DNA from: Vibrio cortegadensis
GTDB taxonomy: Bacteria > Pseudomonadota > Gammaproteobacteria > Enterobacterales > Vibrionaceae
Direction: 5' to 3'
NCBI RefSeq assembly: GCF_024347395.1
Contig: NZ_AP025473.1
Location: 806,001-870,000, forward strand
Length of the DNA stretch: 64,000 bases
Position numbers and translations under genes: made by a program. The notes beneath the pieces were generated by a model. The model was not told the DNA's origin. It saw only the letters and a program-made list of their open reading frames with translations, and ran no database searches. Position 1 is the stretch's first letter. Every line of letters begins with the position of its first letter. This document shows, piece by piece, positions 24,394-32,956 of the stretch.

Positions 24394-26382
24394 TTAAGTG
24401 GATGGATACAGTTCCGCAATTTCATCGAGAACGTCAGGGTTGGCGATGGCGCTGAGATTTTTAACCTGAATGCCATGCACAATATTTTTAACTGCTGATT
24501 CCACCAACTTCCCAGATTTGGTTTTAGGAATGTCGCTGATCGAGTGAACGATAGCAGGAACATGGCGCGGGGAGCATTTGGTTCTTAATGTTTGAGCGAT
24601 TAACTGTTTTAAATCATCACTCAGACTGAATCCATCACACAGTTTTACAAAAAGTACGATTCGCTCATCGCCTTGAAACTGTTCCCCAATGGCAATGGAA
24701 TCCTCTATCGCATCAAGCTGATTGACCTGTTGATATATTTCAGCACTGCCAATTCTCACGCCTCCCGGATTTAAGGTGGTGTCACTGCGTCCATAGAAAA
24801 TCATGCCATGTGTTGAAGTTTGCAATACATCGTCACCATGGTGCCAGATATTTGGAAATTTATCCCAATACGCATGGTGATAGCGTTCTCCGTTATCTCC
24901 CCAAAAGCCAATCGGTTGATTTGGAAAACTGTTCAAACACACTAATTCACCGCGCTGTTGTTCAATGGCTAAGCCTCTATCTGAAAATACCCTTACGTCC
25001 ATGCCAAGCGCTGAATTTTGGCATTCTCCACGATAAACAGGAGAGATGGGGTTACCTAATACAAAGCAGCCGCAAATATCCGTTCCTCCCGAAATGGAGG
25101 CTAAATGAATATCCTGTTTGATATGAGAATAAACGAAATCAAATTGTTCAGGATACAAGGCGGAACCTGTTGAGCAGAGAGTTCGTAATGCGTGTAAATT
25201 ATAAGTCGATTGGGGGCTGATATTCTGTTTTTGTAACGCTTCCAAATACTTCGCCGAAGTGCCAAAAAGACTGACTTCAGCATGATCCGCCAGTTCCCAT
25301 AACGTATCTGCTGTTGGGTACATTGGGCTGCCGTCATAAATCACTAAGGTTGCTCCACTTGCTAATGTCGAAACATGCCAGTTCCACATCATCCAGCCGC
25401 AAGTTGTGTAATAAAAAACGCGGTCACTAGGCTTAATATCGCAGTGCAGCTGATGTTCTTTCAAGTGATTGAGCGTTGTTCCCCCAACAGAATGAGTGAT
25501 GCATTTGGGTTTTCCCGTTGTGCCTGAGGAATAAAGAACTAAGAGGGGATCATTAAAAGCAACACGCTCGAATTGCACTTCACGCGCAGAGAAGCAAGAG
25601 AGTAAATCATCCCAATGTGTCAATGCTGAGTTCTCTGATTTATTTGAAGGAAAACCTGCGGAGGGTTCTAGATATTCAATTTCACAAACATGGGTAATAC
25701 TCGATATGGCATTGGCGATGGCGTTGTTTTTATCGCCCATAAGGTGAGTCTTGCCATTAAAGGTATAACCATTACAACAGAATAAAACTTTCGGTTTAAC
25801 TTGTTCAAAACGCTCAATAACGCTGCTTGCACCGAAATCGGGTGAAGTCGATGTCCAAATAGCGCCTAAGCTTGTGGTCGCAAGCATTGCCACGAGAGTT
25901 TGAGGTAAATATGGGAGGTAACCAGCGACGACATCTCCCTTGCCTACGCCATTATTTTTCAGCCATTGTTGAGTAACGGATACTTGTTCATATAACTCCA
26001 GCCAAGAAACCTTGTGCTGATGCCCTCGTTCGTTTTTAAACCAAACCGCAATCTCATTTGGGGTTTTGTGGGCGTAACATAAAAGGTTTTCTGCATAGTT
26101 TAACTGAGCTTGTGGGAACCAAATGGAATCTCTAGGGGGGCTATAATCGCCCCATTTGGCTCTTCCTGTATCAATGATGCATTCTCCTTGAGAGCCGATG
26201 ACAGCGCAATACTCCCAGGCTTCTTTCCAAAACGATCTTGGTTCTGTTATCGACCATTGGTGGAGTGGTTGAAAGCCATCAAGATCCATGCCTTGCGCAT
26301 TAAGACGTTCAATAAATCCATGCAGAAGTGAAGAGCTTACTCGCTGTTGAGTTGGTATCCATACCGGTTCTGAATCTGACAT
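24394..26382 (-). CDS. Acetoacetyl-CoA synthetase (acetoacetate-CoA ligase)
   Basis: AMP-forming ligase that activates acetoacetate to acetoacetyl-CoA with ATP. Seen: 662 residues, N-terminal cap with WFPQAQLNYAENLL typical of acetyl- and acetoacetyl-CoA synthetases, core A3 motif VLYSSGTTGKPK, FYTTCGWMMWNW, SGGTDICGCFVLG, the A8 hinge region FYGRSDTTLNPGGVRIG and the A10 lysine in PKTKSGKLVE. The TTCGWMMWNW and SGGTDI signatures fit acetoacetyl- over acetyl-CoA synthetase. Divergent from phhAB across a 225-base region with a TyrR box. Tyrosine breakdown yields acetoacetate and fumarate, so the enzyme would complete the route. Confidence 0.92.
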   Translation of the reverse strand: MSDSEPVWIPTQQRVSSSLLHGFIERLNAQGMDLDGFQPLHQWSITEPRSFWKEAWEYCAVIGSQGECIIDTGRAKWGDYSPPRDSIWFPQAQLNYAENLLCYAHKTPNEIAVWFKNERGHQHKVSWLELYEQVSVTQQWLKNNGVGKGDVVAGYLPYLPQTLVAMLATTSLGAIWTSTSPDFGASSVIERFEQVKPKVLFCCNGYTFNGKTHLMGDKNNAIANAISSITHVCEIEYLEPSAGFPSNKSENSALTHWDDLLSCFSAREVQFERVAFNDPLLVLYSSGTTGKPKCITHSVGGTTLNHLKEHQLHCDIKPSDRVFYYTTCGWMMWNWHVSTLASGATLVIYDGSPMYPTADTLWELADHAEVSLFGTSAKYLEALQKQNISPQSTYNLHALRTLCSTGSALYPEQFDFVYSHIKQDIHLASISGGTDICGCFVLGNPISPVYRGECQNSALGMDVRVFSDRGLAIEQQRGELVCLNSFPNQPIGFWGDNGERYHHAYWDKFPNIWHHGDDVLQTSTHGMIFYGRSDTTLNPGGVRIGSAEIYQQVNQLDAIEDSIAIGEQFQGDERIVLFVKLCDGFSLSDDLKQLIAQTLRTKCSPRHVPAIVHSISDIPKTKSGKLVESAVKNIVHGIQVKNLSAIANPDVLDEIAELYPST

Positions 26383-26499
26383 TGTTCCCTCATTGTCGAT
26401 TTTTGATCAATTATCGAACAAGTTTTGACTTCAATTGAGTCAAAGTCAAACATTCCCACAAGAAATATAAGTATGAAAAATAAGAAAAAAACACAAAAT

Positions 26500-26517
26500 T
26501 GTAAACAATATGTTACA
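26500..26517. promoter_or_regulatory. TyrR box between phhA and the acetoacetyl-CoA synthetase gene
   Basis: TGTAAACAATATGTTACA matches the TyrR consensus TGTAAA-N6-TTTACA at 11 of 12 positions, about 90 bases upstream of phhA and 118 upstream of the divergent gene. A further half site TGTAAA (26591-26596) overlaps the phhA ribosome site region. Confidence 0.65.
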
Positions 26518-26607
26518 TCAATTAACTGGTTGATTTTGAAAGAGGGTTGGCGATGAACGGCGTCGAGAGATAGGCTTTATGTAACCACAATGTAAAGGAG
26601 AGGGGTG

Positions 26608-27411
26608 ATGGTGCAATATCATTCCAAGCCGGTAAACGGTGCAGGGAAAGTTGAGTGGAGTGCAGAAGAAGACCAAATATGGTCGGAACTTGTTACTCGT
26701 CAGCAAAGCGTCATAGGTGATAGGGCATGTCGTCCATATCTAGATGGACTAGACATGCTTCAATTAACACACGATCGTGTTCCACAATTAAATGATATCA
26801 ATAAAATTTTACTGCAAGAAACGGGTTGGCAAGTCGAGCCTGTTGCGGCATTAATTAACTTTGATCGGTTCTTTTCGCTGTTAGCAGAACGCAAATTTCC
26901 GGTGGCAACGTTTCTTCGAACCAGAGAGGACTTTGACTATTTACAAGAGCCAGATTTTTTCCATGAAATCTTTGGCCATTGTGCAATGTTAACGCATCAA
27001 GATTTTGCTGCATTTACCCATGCTTATGGTGTGCTTGGAAAAGCGGCAACCCCAGCAGAGCGCGTTTATCTTGCCCGATTGTACTGGTTTACCGTCGAGT
27101 TTGGTTTGGTGAAAGAGAACGGGAAAAGCAAAATCTATGGTGGCGGAATTTTGTCTTCCCCAGGTGAAACGGTGTATTCGCTGGATAGTACTGATGCGAA
27201 ACGTCAACCATTTGATATCCAAACTGTACTGAATACACCCTATCGAATTGATATTATGCAGCCGTTGTATTACGAACTGGATGATATTGCGGCGTTATAT
27301 CGTTTGAGTCAGCAGGACTTGATGGACCAAGTACACAAAGCGATGAAAGCAGAAATGTTATCGCCTTTGTTTGAACCGAAAGCAAAATCTAAGGAAATGA
27401 ACCATGCTTAA
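26608..27411 (+). CDS. phhA: Phenylalanine 4-monooxygenase
   Basis: Iron- and pterin-dependent hydroxylase turning phenylalanine into tyrosine with O2 and tetrahydrobiopterin. Seen: 267 residues, the bacterial single-domain size; iron ligands His119 and His124 in FFHEIFGHCAML and Glu164 in FTVEFG. AGGAG lies seven bases before the ATG at 26608; a GTG codon just upstream is in frame but less well placed. The last eight bases overlap phhB, so translation is coupled. Regulation by TyrR is likely from the box upstream. Confidence 0.96.
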   Translation: MVQYHSKPVNGAGKVEWSAEEDQIWSELVTRQQSVIGDRACRPYLDGLDMLQLTHDRVPQLNDINKILLQETGWQVEPVAALINFDRFFSLLAERKFPVATFLRTREDFDYLQEPDFFHEIFGHCAMLTHQDFAAFTHAYGVLGKAATPAERVYLARLYWFTVEFGLVKENGKSKIYGGGILSSPGETVYSLDSTDAKRQPFDIQTVLNTPYRIDIMQPLYYELDDIAALYRLSQQDLMDQVHKAMKAEMLSPLFEPKAKSKEMNHA

Positions 27412-27739
27412 CGAACTACGCTGCGAAGCTTGCAGCATTGATTCTGTATCACTAACGAAATTTGAACAGCAAGAGCTTTTAGCTGAACTTAATGGTTGGG
27501 CGCTTGTAGAGCGAGATGAAATCCCCCAGCTTGAGAAAGTCTATACTTTTAAAAACTATAAATTAGCATGGGCGTTTTCCAATAAAATCGCGCAACTCGC
27601 TGAAGAAGAATTTCATCATCCAGCAACCTTACTAGAGTGGGGCAAGGTAACGGTGACATGGTGGAGTCACTCAATTAAAGGTTTACATAGAAATGATTTT
27701 ATCTGTGCATCTAAATGTGACCTATTGAATGCTAGTTAA
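27404..27739 (+). CDS. phhB: Pterin-4a-carbinolamine dehydratase
   Basis: Recycles the 4a-hydroxy-pterin made by PhhA by removing water, and prevents build-up of inactive 7-pterins. Seen: 111 residues, central EEFHHPATLLEWGKVTVTWWSHSIKGLHRND with the conserved His-His-Pro and the late His of the active site. It overlaps phhA by eight bases. Two hairpins follow the stop by about 35 bases. A clear operon partner of phhA; function not in doubt. Confidence 0.95.
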   Translation: MLNELRCEACSIDSVSLTKFEQQELLAELNGWALVERDEIPQLEKVYTFKNYKLAWAFSNKIAQLAEEEFHHPATLLEWGKVTVTWWSHSIKGLHRNDFICASKCDLLNAS

Positions 27740-27774
27740 GTTGATGCCGTTGAAATGAGCTCAAGCGGCGATAA

Positions 27775-27816
27775 CCACCATTTAGCTTGGTGGCTCACCA
27801 TCCCCTTCTCGGTGAG
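27775..27816 (+). other. Two adjoining hairpins after phhB
   Basis: CCACCA/TGGTGG (27775-27780 with 27788-27793) is followed at once by CTCACC/GGTGAG (27794-27799 with 27811-27816). No T run; probably a 3' end structure or Rho-assisted stop. The remaining gap to the chemoreceptor gene is AT-rich with two further hairpins. Confidence 0.5.
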
Positions 27817-27965
27817 TCATCAGGCTATCTTCCCCTTTGATAGTGATTAGCAATGAATCTTTCTGGGTTAGTAATAAAACTATTAATAAATTCGATAAAA
27901 CCGATTTTCACTTCTAAACTTTCGTCTGAGTATCAAGACAAATTCATATTATAAAGTTGGTACTT

Positions 27966-28007
27966 ACCTACGGCTAGGTGCGTCTGATCTCGACATCGAT
28001 TCGGGAT
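27966..28007 (+). other. Two small hairpins in the chemoreceptor leader
   Basis: ACCTA-cggc-TAGGT (27966-27979) and ATCTCGA/TTCGGGAT (27987-27993 with 28000-28007, one G-T pair) lie 40-80 bases upstream of the start codon. They do not match the c-di-GMP riboswitch consensus. Confidence 0.35.
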
Positions 28008-28048
28008 ATACATGAATTATTTCAGCAATCTAGCTGTGAGGTTTTGGG

Positions 28049-30364
28049 ATGAGAATTGCAACTAAAATTATTTTAGCTTGTACTGTACTTTGTGCGATTG
28101 GGGTTGTGGTCAGTGGGGGATTTGTAGGCTGGAAAGCGTCCTCTTTATCGAAACAAGCACTGCATGAGCGAGCATCAAGTCAACTACTGTCGGTAAGAGA
28201 GATCAAAAAGGGTGAAATTGAGCGATATTTCGATCAAATTCATTTCCAACTAGAGACGTTAGCCAGCGATGTGGCGATTCAAGATGCATTGACTGCATTT
28301 AGTCGAGAGTTTGAACGTTATCCCATTGAGCAAGTATCAGAGCAAGATTACTCAGCCTTGCGCAATTACTATACCTCTCAATTTGGTGCTCTATATCGTG
28401 ATAAAAATGATCAAAAATCAGCGAATGAATTAAGCCGCCTGAGCCAACTGTCCGTTGCGGGGCAAGCACTGCAAGCTCGATACATCGGTGTAAACTCTAA
28501 TCAAGTAGGTGAAAAGCATTTATTAGATTCCGATCCATTAAACACAGGATATGATCAAGTTCACGAGCGGTATCATGATTCGCTGCGTCATTTTCTCACC
28601 TCATTCGGCTATTACGATATTTTTATGGTCGACAACCAAGGTAACGTGGTGTATTCCGTTTATAAAGAGCTGGATTTTGCCACCAATCTACTTACTGGTC
28701 CTTACCGCCAGTCTGGTCTAGCCAAAACATACAATCAGGTAAAAAATGCATCCAATAGATACTTCTATATTGAAGACTTCTCTCCTTATTATCCCTCTTA
28801 TGAGTCTGCTGCATCATTTATAGGCACGCCCGTTTTTTCAGGTGGTCAACGGATCGGAGCCCTGATTTTTCAAATGCCTGTTGATGCCATTAATTCGATC
28901 ATGACGTTTAATCAAAACTGGAGTGCGGCAGGGTTAGGAGCGAGCGGAGAAACCTATTTAATTGGGCAAGATGGGCTACTACGAAGCCAACCTCGCTTTC
29001 TAATTGAAGACCCAAGTCAGTATTTATCGGCTCTTTCAATGGCTGGCGTTTCTGCCAGTGTAGTCAAAAATATTAAAGGTAAAAACTCAGCTATCGGGCT
29101 GCAACCTGTTGAATCTGAGACGGCAAAGCGAGCATTAAGCGGACAGAGTGGGTATGAGTTAGTGCAAGATTATCGTGGTATCTCGGTTCTCTCTGCGTAC
29201 GCTCCTATCAATGCCGCTGGACTTTCTTGGGGGATATTAACCGAGATAGACGAATCGGAAGCGTTTAAGGATGTTACTGCCCTTAATTCAGCGGTGCAAA
29301 CTACGGTGATCATCAGTATTGTCGTGATTGTACTGATCTCAATTGGGATCTCTTATCTTGTCGGAAACGGTATATCTCGCCCAATCAGGATGGCTTCACT
29401 ACAAATTCAAAAAATCAGCAAAGGGAATGACCTGACAGAGCGGTTGGATGAACGTGGTAAAGATGAAATGTCTGATCTCGCAGTATCGCTGAATAAACTA
29501 TTTTCTCAACTTCAAAATATGATCAAAGAGTTTGCAAGCGCCACTAATGAGCTCGATAGAAACACGCGAACGATGTCTGGAAATATGAGCAGTACAAGAG
29601 AAGCAGTGAATGAGCAGTCGCATCGAACAGAGTCTGTAGCTACCGCTGTTAATGAAATGAGCGCGTCGATTGCTGAAGTGGCACAGTTTGCGAACCGAGC
29701 CGCCGATTTTGTAAAAAATGCTAATGATACGGGAAGTGAGAGTGTTCAAGTCGGGTTAGTCTTAGGCAATGAAATGACGGAACTGAATGCTCAAATGCGC
29801 ACGGCAGTGGAAGCGATTGGTCGTTTGCACAGTGAAAGCAACTCGATAGCAGAAGTGTTGGATGTCATTCAAGGCATTGCAGAGCAGACTAATTTACTTG
29901 CGTTAAATGCAGCGATAGAAGCCGCAAGGGCAGGAGAGCAGGGACGAGGTTTTGCTGTCGTTGCAGATGAAGTACGCTCTCTTGCCAGTCGTACACAAGC
30001 TTCGACGGAAGAGATACGATCCAAAATTGAATCCCTTCAGAAAGAGACCGCGTCGGTGTCTACCGGAATTGAGGAGGCGAATACATCCGTGATAAAAGGC
30101 GTTGAAAGTTGTGAACGAAATACAGAAATGCTTGAGCAAATCGTCTCAATGCTCACTGAAATTAATGATATGAATATTCAAATTGCCGCCGCGACTGAAG
30201 AGCAGAAAGCGGTGACCGATGAAATCAGTGGCAGCATCACCTCGATTGCCGATGCTTCATCTTCTGTTTCTACCCAAGTAAATGATGTGGATGAGGTGCT
30301 AGGAGCATTGACTGATCAAGCTCAAGAGCTAAATAAGGAGATGGCTCAATTCAAATATGAATAA
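28049..30364 (+). CDS. Methyl-accepting chemotaxis protein with dCache-type sensor
   Basis: Transmembrane chemoreceptor of 771 residues. TM1 about 7-28; large periplasmic sensor about 30-415 with two PAS-like parts of dCache type (YFDQIHFQLETLASD; ASGETYLIGQDGLLRSQPRF; SAYAPINAAGLSWGILTEID); TM2 about 422-445; HAMP about 446-500; cytoplasmic signalling rod with the conserved tip IAEQTNLLALNAAIEAARAGEQGRGFAVVADEVR. No CheR-binding C-terminal pentapeptide is apparent. Ligand unknown; the sensor type often binds small organic molecules such as amino acids. GTTTTGGG upstream gives a fair ribosome site. It ends in a strong terminator. Confidence 0.93.
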   Translation: MRIATKIILACTVLCAIGVVVSGGFVGWKASSLSKQALHERASSQLLSVREIKKGEIERYFDQIHFQLETLASDVAIQDALTAFSREFERYPIEQVSEQDYSALRNYYTSQFGALYRDKNDQKSANELSRLSQLSVAGQALQARYIGVNSNQVGEKHLLDSDPLNTGYDQVHERYHDSLRHFLTSFGYYDIFMVDNQGNVVYSVYKELDFATNLLTGPYRQSGLAKTYNQVKNASNRYFYIEDFSPYYPSYESAASFIGTPVFSGGQRIGALIFQMPVDAINSIMTFNQNWSAAGLGASGETYLIGQDGLLRSQPRFLIEDPSQYLSALSMAGVSASVVKNIKGKNSAIGLQPVESETAKRALSGQSGYELVQDYRGISVLSAYAPINAAGLSWGILTEIDESEAFKDVTALNSAVQTTVIISIVVIVLISIGISYLVGNGISRPIRMASLQIQKISKGNDLTERLDERGKDEMSDLAVSLNKLFSQLQNMIKEFASATNELDRNTRTMSGNMSSTREAVNEQSHRTESVATAVNEMSASIAEVAQFANRAADFVKNANDTGSESVQVGLVLGNEMTELNAQMRTAVEAIGRLHSESNSIAEVLDVIQGIAEQTNLLALNAAIEAARAGEQGRGFAVVADEVRSLASRTQASTEEIRSKIESLQKETASVSTGIEEANTSVIKGVESCERNTEMLEQIVSMLTEINDMNIQIAAATEEQKAVTDEISGSITSIADASSSVSTQVNDVDEVLGALTDQAQELNKEMAQFKYE

Positions 30365-30403
30365 TTTTGCTACGGTTTAAAGGCCATTCAAAATAGATAT
30401 ACC

Positions 30404-30445
30404 AAGCACTTAAGTCGCTCCCTCTCGTGGCTTAAGTGCTTTTTT
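30404..30445 (+). terminator. Terminator of the chemoreceptor gene
   Basis: AAGCACTTAAG (30404-30414) pairs with CTTAAGTGCTT (30431-30441), followed by a T run. Confidence 0.92.
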
Positions 30446-30473
30446 CGTAGGTGTAGACAACCGAGCGTCACAA

Positions 30474-30734
30474 TCATTCATCATCGTTGCTGTTGCTGTT
30501 GCTGTTGCTGTTGCTATTATTGCCGTGGTCGCTGTCATCGGCATTCACGGCGTAATGAATGGAGCCGACACATAAGGCAAACATAAGAAATGGGATCAGC
30601 GCTGCCGTGATTTCAGCCCAAGGGAAATGAGAGAAACTTTTCGCTAAAATTAAATGGCCGAAAATTAATAAAAGTGCACCGATAATGGCGACGATGATCA
30701 ATCTAATTTCATGTTTTGTGGCCGTCGTTTTCAT
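30474..30734 (-). CDS. Small two-helix membrane protein with a (Ser-Asn)n tail
   Basis: I do not recognise a function. 86 residues: a short basic N-terminus, two hydrophobic helices (about 10-31 and 39-61) and a hydrophilic tail ADDSDHGNNSNSNSNSNSND. The Ser-Asn run comes from five perfect 6-bp repeats (30486-30515); change in copy number would lengthen or shorten the tail without a frameshift. It stands alone between the chemoreceptor terminator and the MocR gene. The overall form resembles conserved small inner-membrane proteins of unknown role in vibrios. Confidence 0.65.
   Translation of the reverse strand: MKTTATKHEIRLIIVAIIGALLLIFGHLILAKSFSHFPWAEITAALIPFLMFALCVGSIHYAVNADDSDHGNNSNSNSNSNSNDDE
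30486..30515. repeat. 6-bp simple repeat, five copies, in coding sequence
   Basis: GTTGCT five times on the plus strand, encoding (Ser-Asn)5 on the minus strand in the C-terminal tail of the small membrane protein. Confidence 0.9.
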
Positions 30735-30840
30735 ACTATTGACTCAAGGTAGGTATGTGAACAGACATTGAACCACGATGCTAACTGTTAGAGATAGAAC
30801 AGCTATGATGAAAAAACATAGAACAGTTGGTTTGGTGACA

Positions 30841-32262
30841 TCACTCGGGTTTATTGAGGGTTAAATGCGCGAGCCTACCTAACTCTATGATGGCGTTTAA
30901 GATCCTGCCTTCGCATGGGTAGGAGTAGTTGATCCGAATGTGCTTAGAACCTTGGTTATCACTACTAAAGAGTGTTCCAGGAGCCACGGCTATTTGAGAC
31001 TGGAGTGCTTGTTCATAGAAGTGGGAACAGTCGAAGTGACCGCCGAATTCAATCCAAATGAAATAGCCACCACTTGGGTCCGTGACGCTGATGGAGTCAG
31101 GGAAGTAAGTTCGTATTGCTGCAAGCATTTGGTGTTTATGCTGTTCAAGTTTGCGTCTTAGCTTTCTTAAATGTGCATCAAATGAGCCAAATTGAAGATA
31201 GTGGCTGATCCCTAGTTGAATTGGAACGCTACTTGAAAGAGTCGACATCAATTGGAAACGCTGGATTGTTTCGCTTCGCTGTCCGGCGACAACCCAGCCA
31301 ATACGAAAACCCGGAGATAAACATTTTGAAAATGAACCACAGAGCAAAACGTCGTCGTGTTGATCAAATGCTTTCGCTGGTTTGGGTTTATCTGGGCTAA
31401 AAAACAGCTCGGCATAAACATCGTCTTCGATCAGAGGCGTTTGATGGTGATGAAGTAGTTCAACAAGAGATTGCTTAGCGTGATCTGACATGCAAAATCC
31501 AAGTGGGTTTTGGAAGTTAGTCATTAGCCAGCATGCTTTGATTGGGAGTTCAGTTAATGCCTTTTCAAGCGCGATTAAATCAATCCCTTCAAGGGGGTGG
31601 GTTGGGATCTCGACGGCTCGCAAATTAAGCCGTTCAATCGTCTGTAAAGCGCCATAGAATGTTGGGCTTTCAATCACCACCAAGTCTCCAGGCTTTGTTA
31701 CGGCTTGCAAACTTAAACTTAGCGCTTCCATTGCCCCTGAGGTGATCACTATATCATCGGGTGAGACTGATAAACCTTGCTGAGCGTAGCGTTGGGCAAT
31801 ATTGCGGCGTAGGCTTTCACTCCCTGGAGGCATATTTATTATGGCGCTATTTTCAGGCATTTTGCGACTCGCGCTAGCCAAGTTTCGAGCAAGTGCTTGT
31901 TGGGGAAAGAGGGATGGATCGGGAAAGGCAGAGCCTAAGGGCACCATGTCTTGTTGTTTATTGCGCTGTAACACATCAAACAGTTGATCGTTGATATTAA
32001 TCTGTTTTGGCTTCGTAGAGCTTGATGATGCTTGAGGGCTAAGTAGGTTTTCAATCTGTGGTGCGACGAAATAGCCTGATTGCGGTTTTGCAGTCACCCA
32101 ACCTTGGCTCTCAAGTAACTGATATGCTTGTAAAACGGTGGCGATGCTATAACCCGTACTTTTACAGCTTACTCGTACCGAAGGGATCTTTTCACCAGAT
32201 CGCCAAACCTTTTGGCTAATCTGCCGCTTAATATCTTGAGCAAGCTGTTCGTAACGAGTCAT
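30841..32262 (-). CDS. MocR-type regulator: GntR DNA-binding domain fused to aminotransferase
   Basis: 473 residues. N-terminal GntR winged helix (about 1-70; GEKIPSVRVSCKSTGYSIATVLQAYQLLESQGWV) joined to a fold-type I aminotransferase domain (about 110-460) with the PLP lysine in LLCGSFSKCLSPGFRIGW and NFQNPLGFCMS for cofactor binding. MocR proteins such as GabR and PdxR use PLP or an amino-acid adduct as effector. It is closest in form to E. coli YdcR. It lies about 70 bases from the thioesterase gene on the same strand, so they may be co-transcribed, with the thioesterase first. Target unknown. Confidence 0.92.
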   Translation of the reverse strand: MTRYEQLAQDIKRQISQKVWRSGEKIPSVRVSCKSTGYSIATVLQAYQLLESQGWVTAKPQSGYFVAPQIENLLSPQASSSSTKPKQININDQLFDVLQRNKQQDMVPLGSAFPDPSLFPQQALARNLASASRKMPENSAIINMPPGSESLRRNIAQRYAQQGLSVSPDDIVITSGAMEALSLSLQAVTKPGDLVVIESPTFYGALQTIERLNLRAVEIPTHPLEGIDLIALEKALTELPIKACWLMTNFQNPLGFCMSDHAKQSLVELLHHHQTPLIEDDVYAELFFSPDKPKPAKAFDQHDDVLLCGSFSKCLSPGFRIGWVVAGQRSETIQRFQLMSTLSSSVPIQLGISHYLQFGSFDAHLRKLRRKLEQHKHQMLAAIRTYFPDSISVTDPSGGYFIWIEFGGHFDCSHFYEQALQSQIAVAPGTLFSSDNQGSKHIRINYSYPCEGRILNAIIELGRLAHLTLNKPE

Positions 32263-32333
32263 TAACTACCATCAGTGTCAGAGTGTGGAATTGATATTTA
32301 TCTTAACATTGAGTGAAGTGACAGCATACCTGC

Positions 32334-32768
32334 TTACGCTAGCTCTTTATCCAGCGCTTTAATGGCGAGAGTAAGGCGTTCCGATAACTCAGCCTTTTGA
32401 TTGGTTTTGAAATCGAACATAACAATCGTTGCGCTGCCAATCGTTGTGATTTTTCCAAGTTTTTTGCTCACAATTTCATATTGCATCGTGAACCTATCCG
32501 ATTGTATATCGGTGACTTTGGAGCCAATCAAAAGCGTGTCAGGGTAGGTAACTGGGAGTTTGTAGCGACACTGAGTTTCTCCAAGTACTGGCCCAACTTT
32601 GGTCATGGCCATCTCTTCCATCAATTCCACTTTATTAAAATGGGCAATGCGAGCGGTTTCAAAATAACGAAAATAGACCGCGTTGTTGACGTGATTGAGT
32701 GCGTCCATCTCTCCCCAGGCGACAGGAATTTCAGTAATAACAGAGTACTCTTTTAGTAGGTTTTCCAC
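32334..32768 (-). CDS. Hotdog-fold acyl-CoA thioesterase (4HBT family)
   Basis: Short thioesterase, 144 residues, with the family motif AWGEMDALNHVNNAVYFRYFE: Asp in the WGEMDALNHVNN segment is the catalytic position of 4-hydroxybenzoyl-CoA-type thioesterases. It hydrolyses some acyl-CoA, with chain length unknown. I placed the start at GTG 32768 because GAGG lies six bases upstream; the frame is open a few codons more to a TTG. It faces away from the response-regulator gene. Confidence 0.85.
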   Translation of the reverse strand: MENLLKEYSVITEIPVAWGEMDALNHVNNAVYFRYFETARIAHFNKVELMEEMAMTKVGPVLGETQCRYKLPVTYPDTLLIGSKVTDIQSDRFTMQYEIVSKKLGKITTIGSATIVMFDFKTNQKAELSERLTLAIKALDKELA

Positions 32769-32956
32769 ACATGGCCTCAAAAATCAAACAATCGTTTAAA
32801 TTCCTACCCTACTGTTTTGTTAACATTGTTGCAACATGCTGATGGCGTAATTTAGTGTTGAATTGCATTCTTGAGTCTTTTGTTAATTGATTAGTGATCA
32901 AGATAGGCGTTGGTGTGCTAAACCTATAAGAGTCTGTGTAAATATTGAGGTTACTG

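Noticed and set aside
27960..28048. c-di-GMP-I (GEMM) riboswitch before the chemoreceptor
   Set aside because: The leader has hairpins and an ACCTA/TAGGT stem, but the conserved GEMM core and the tetraloop-receptor arrangement are not there.
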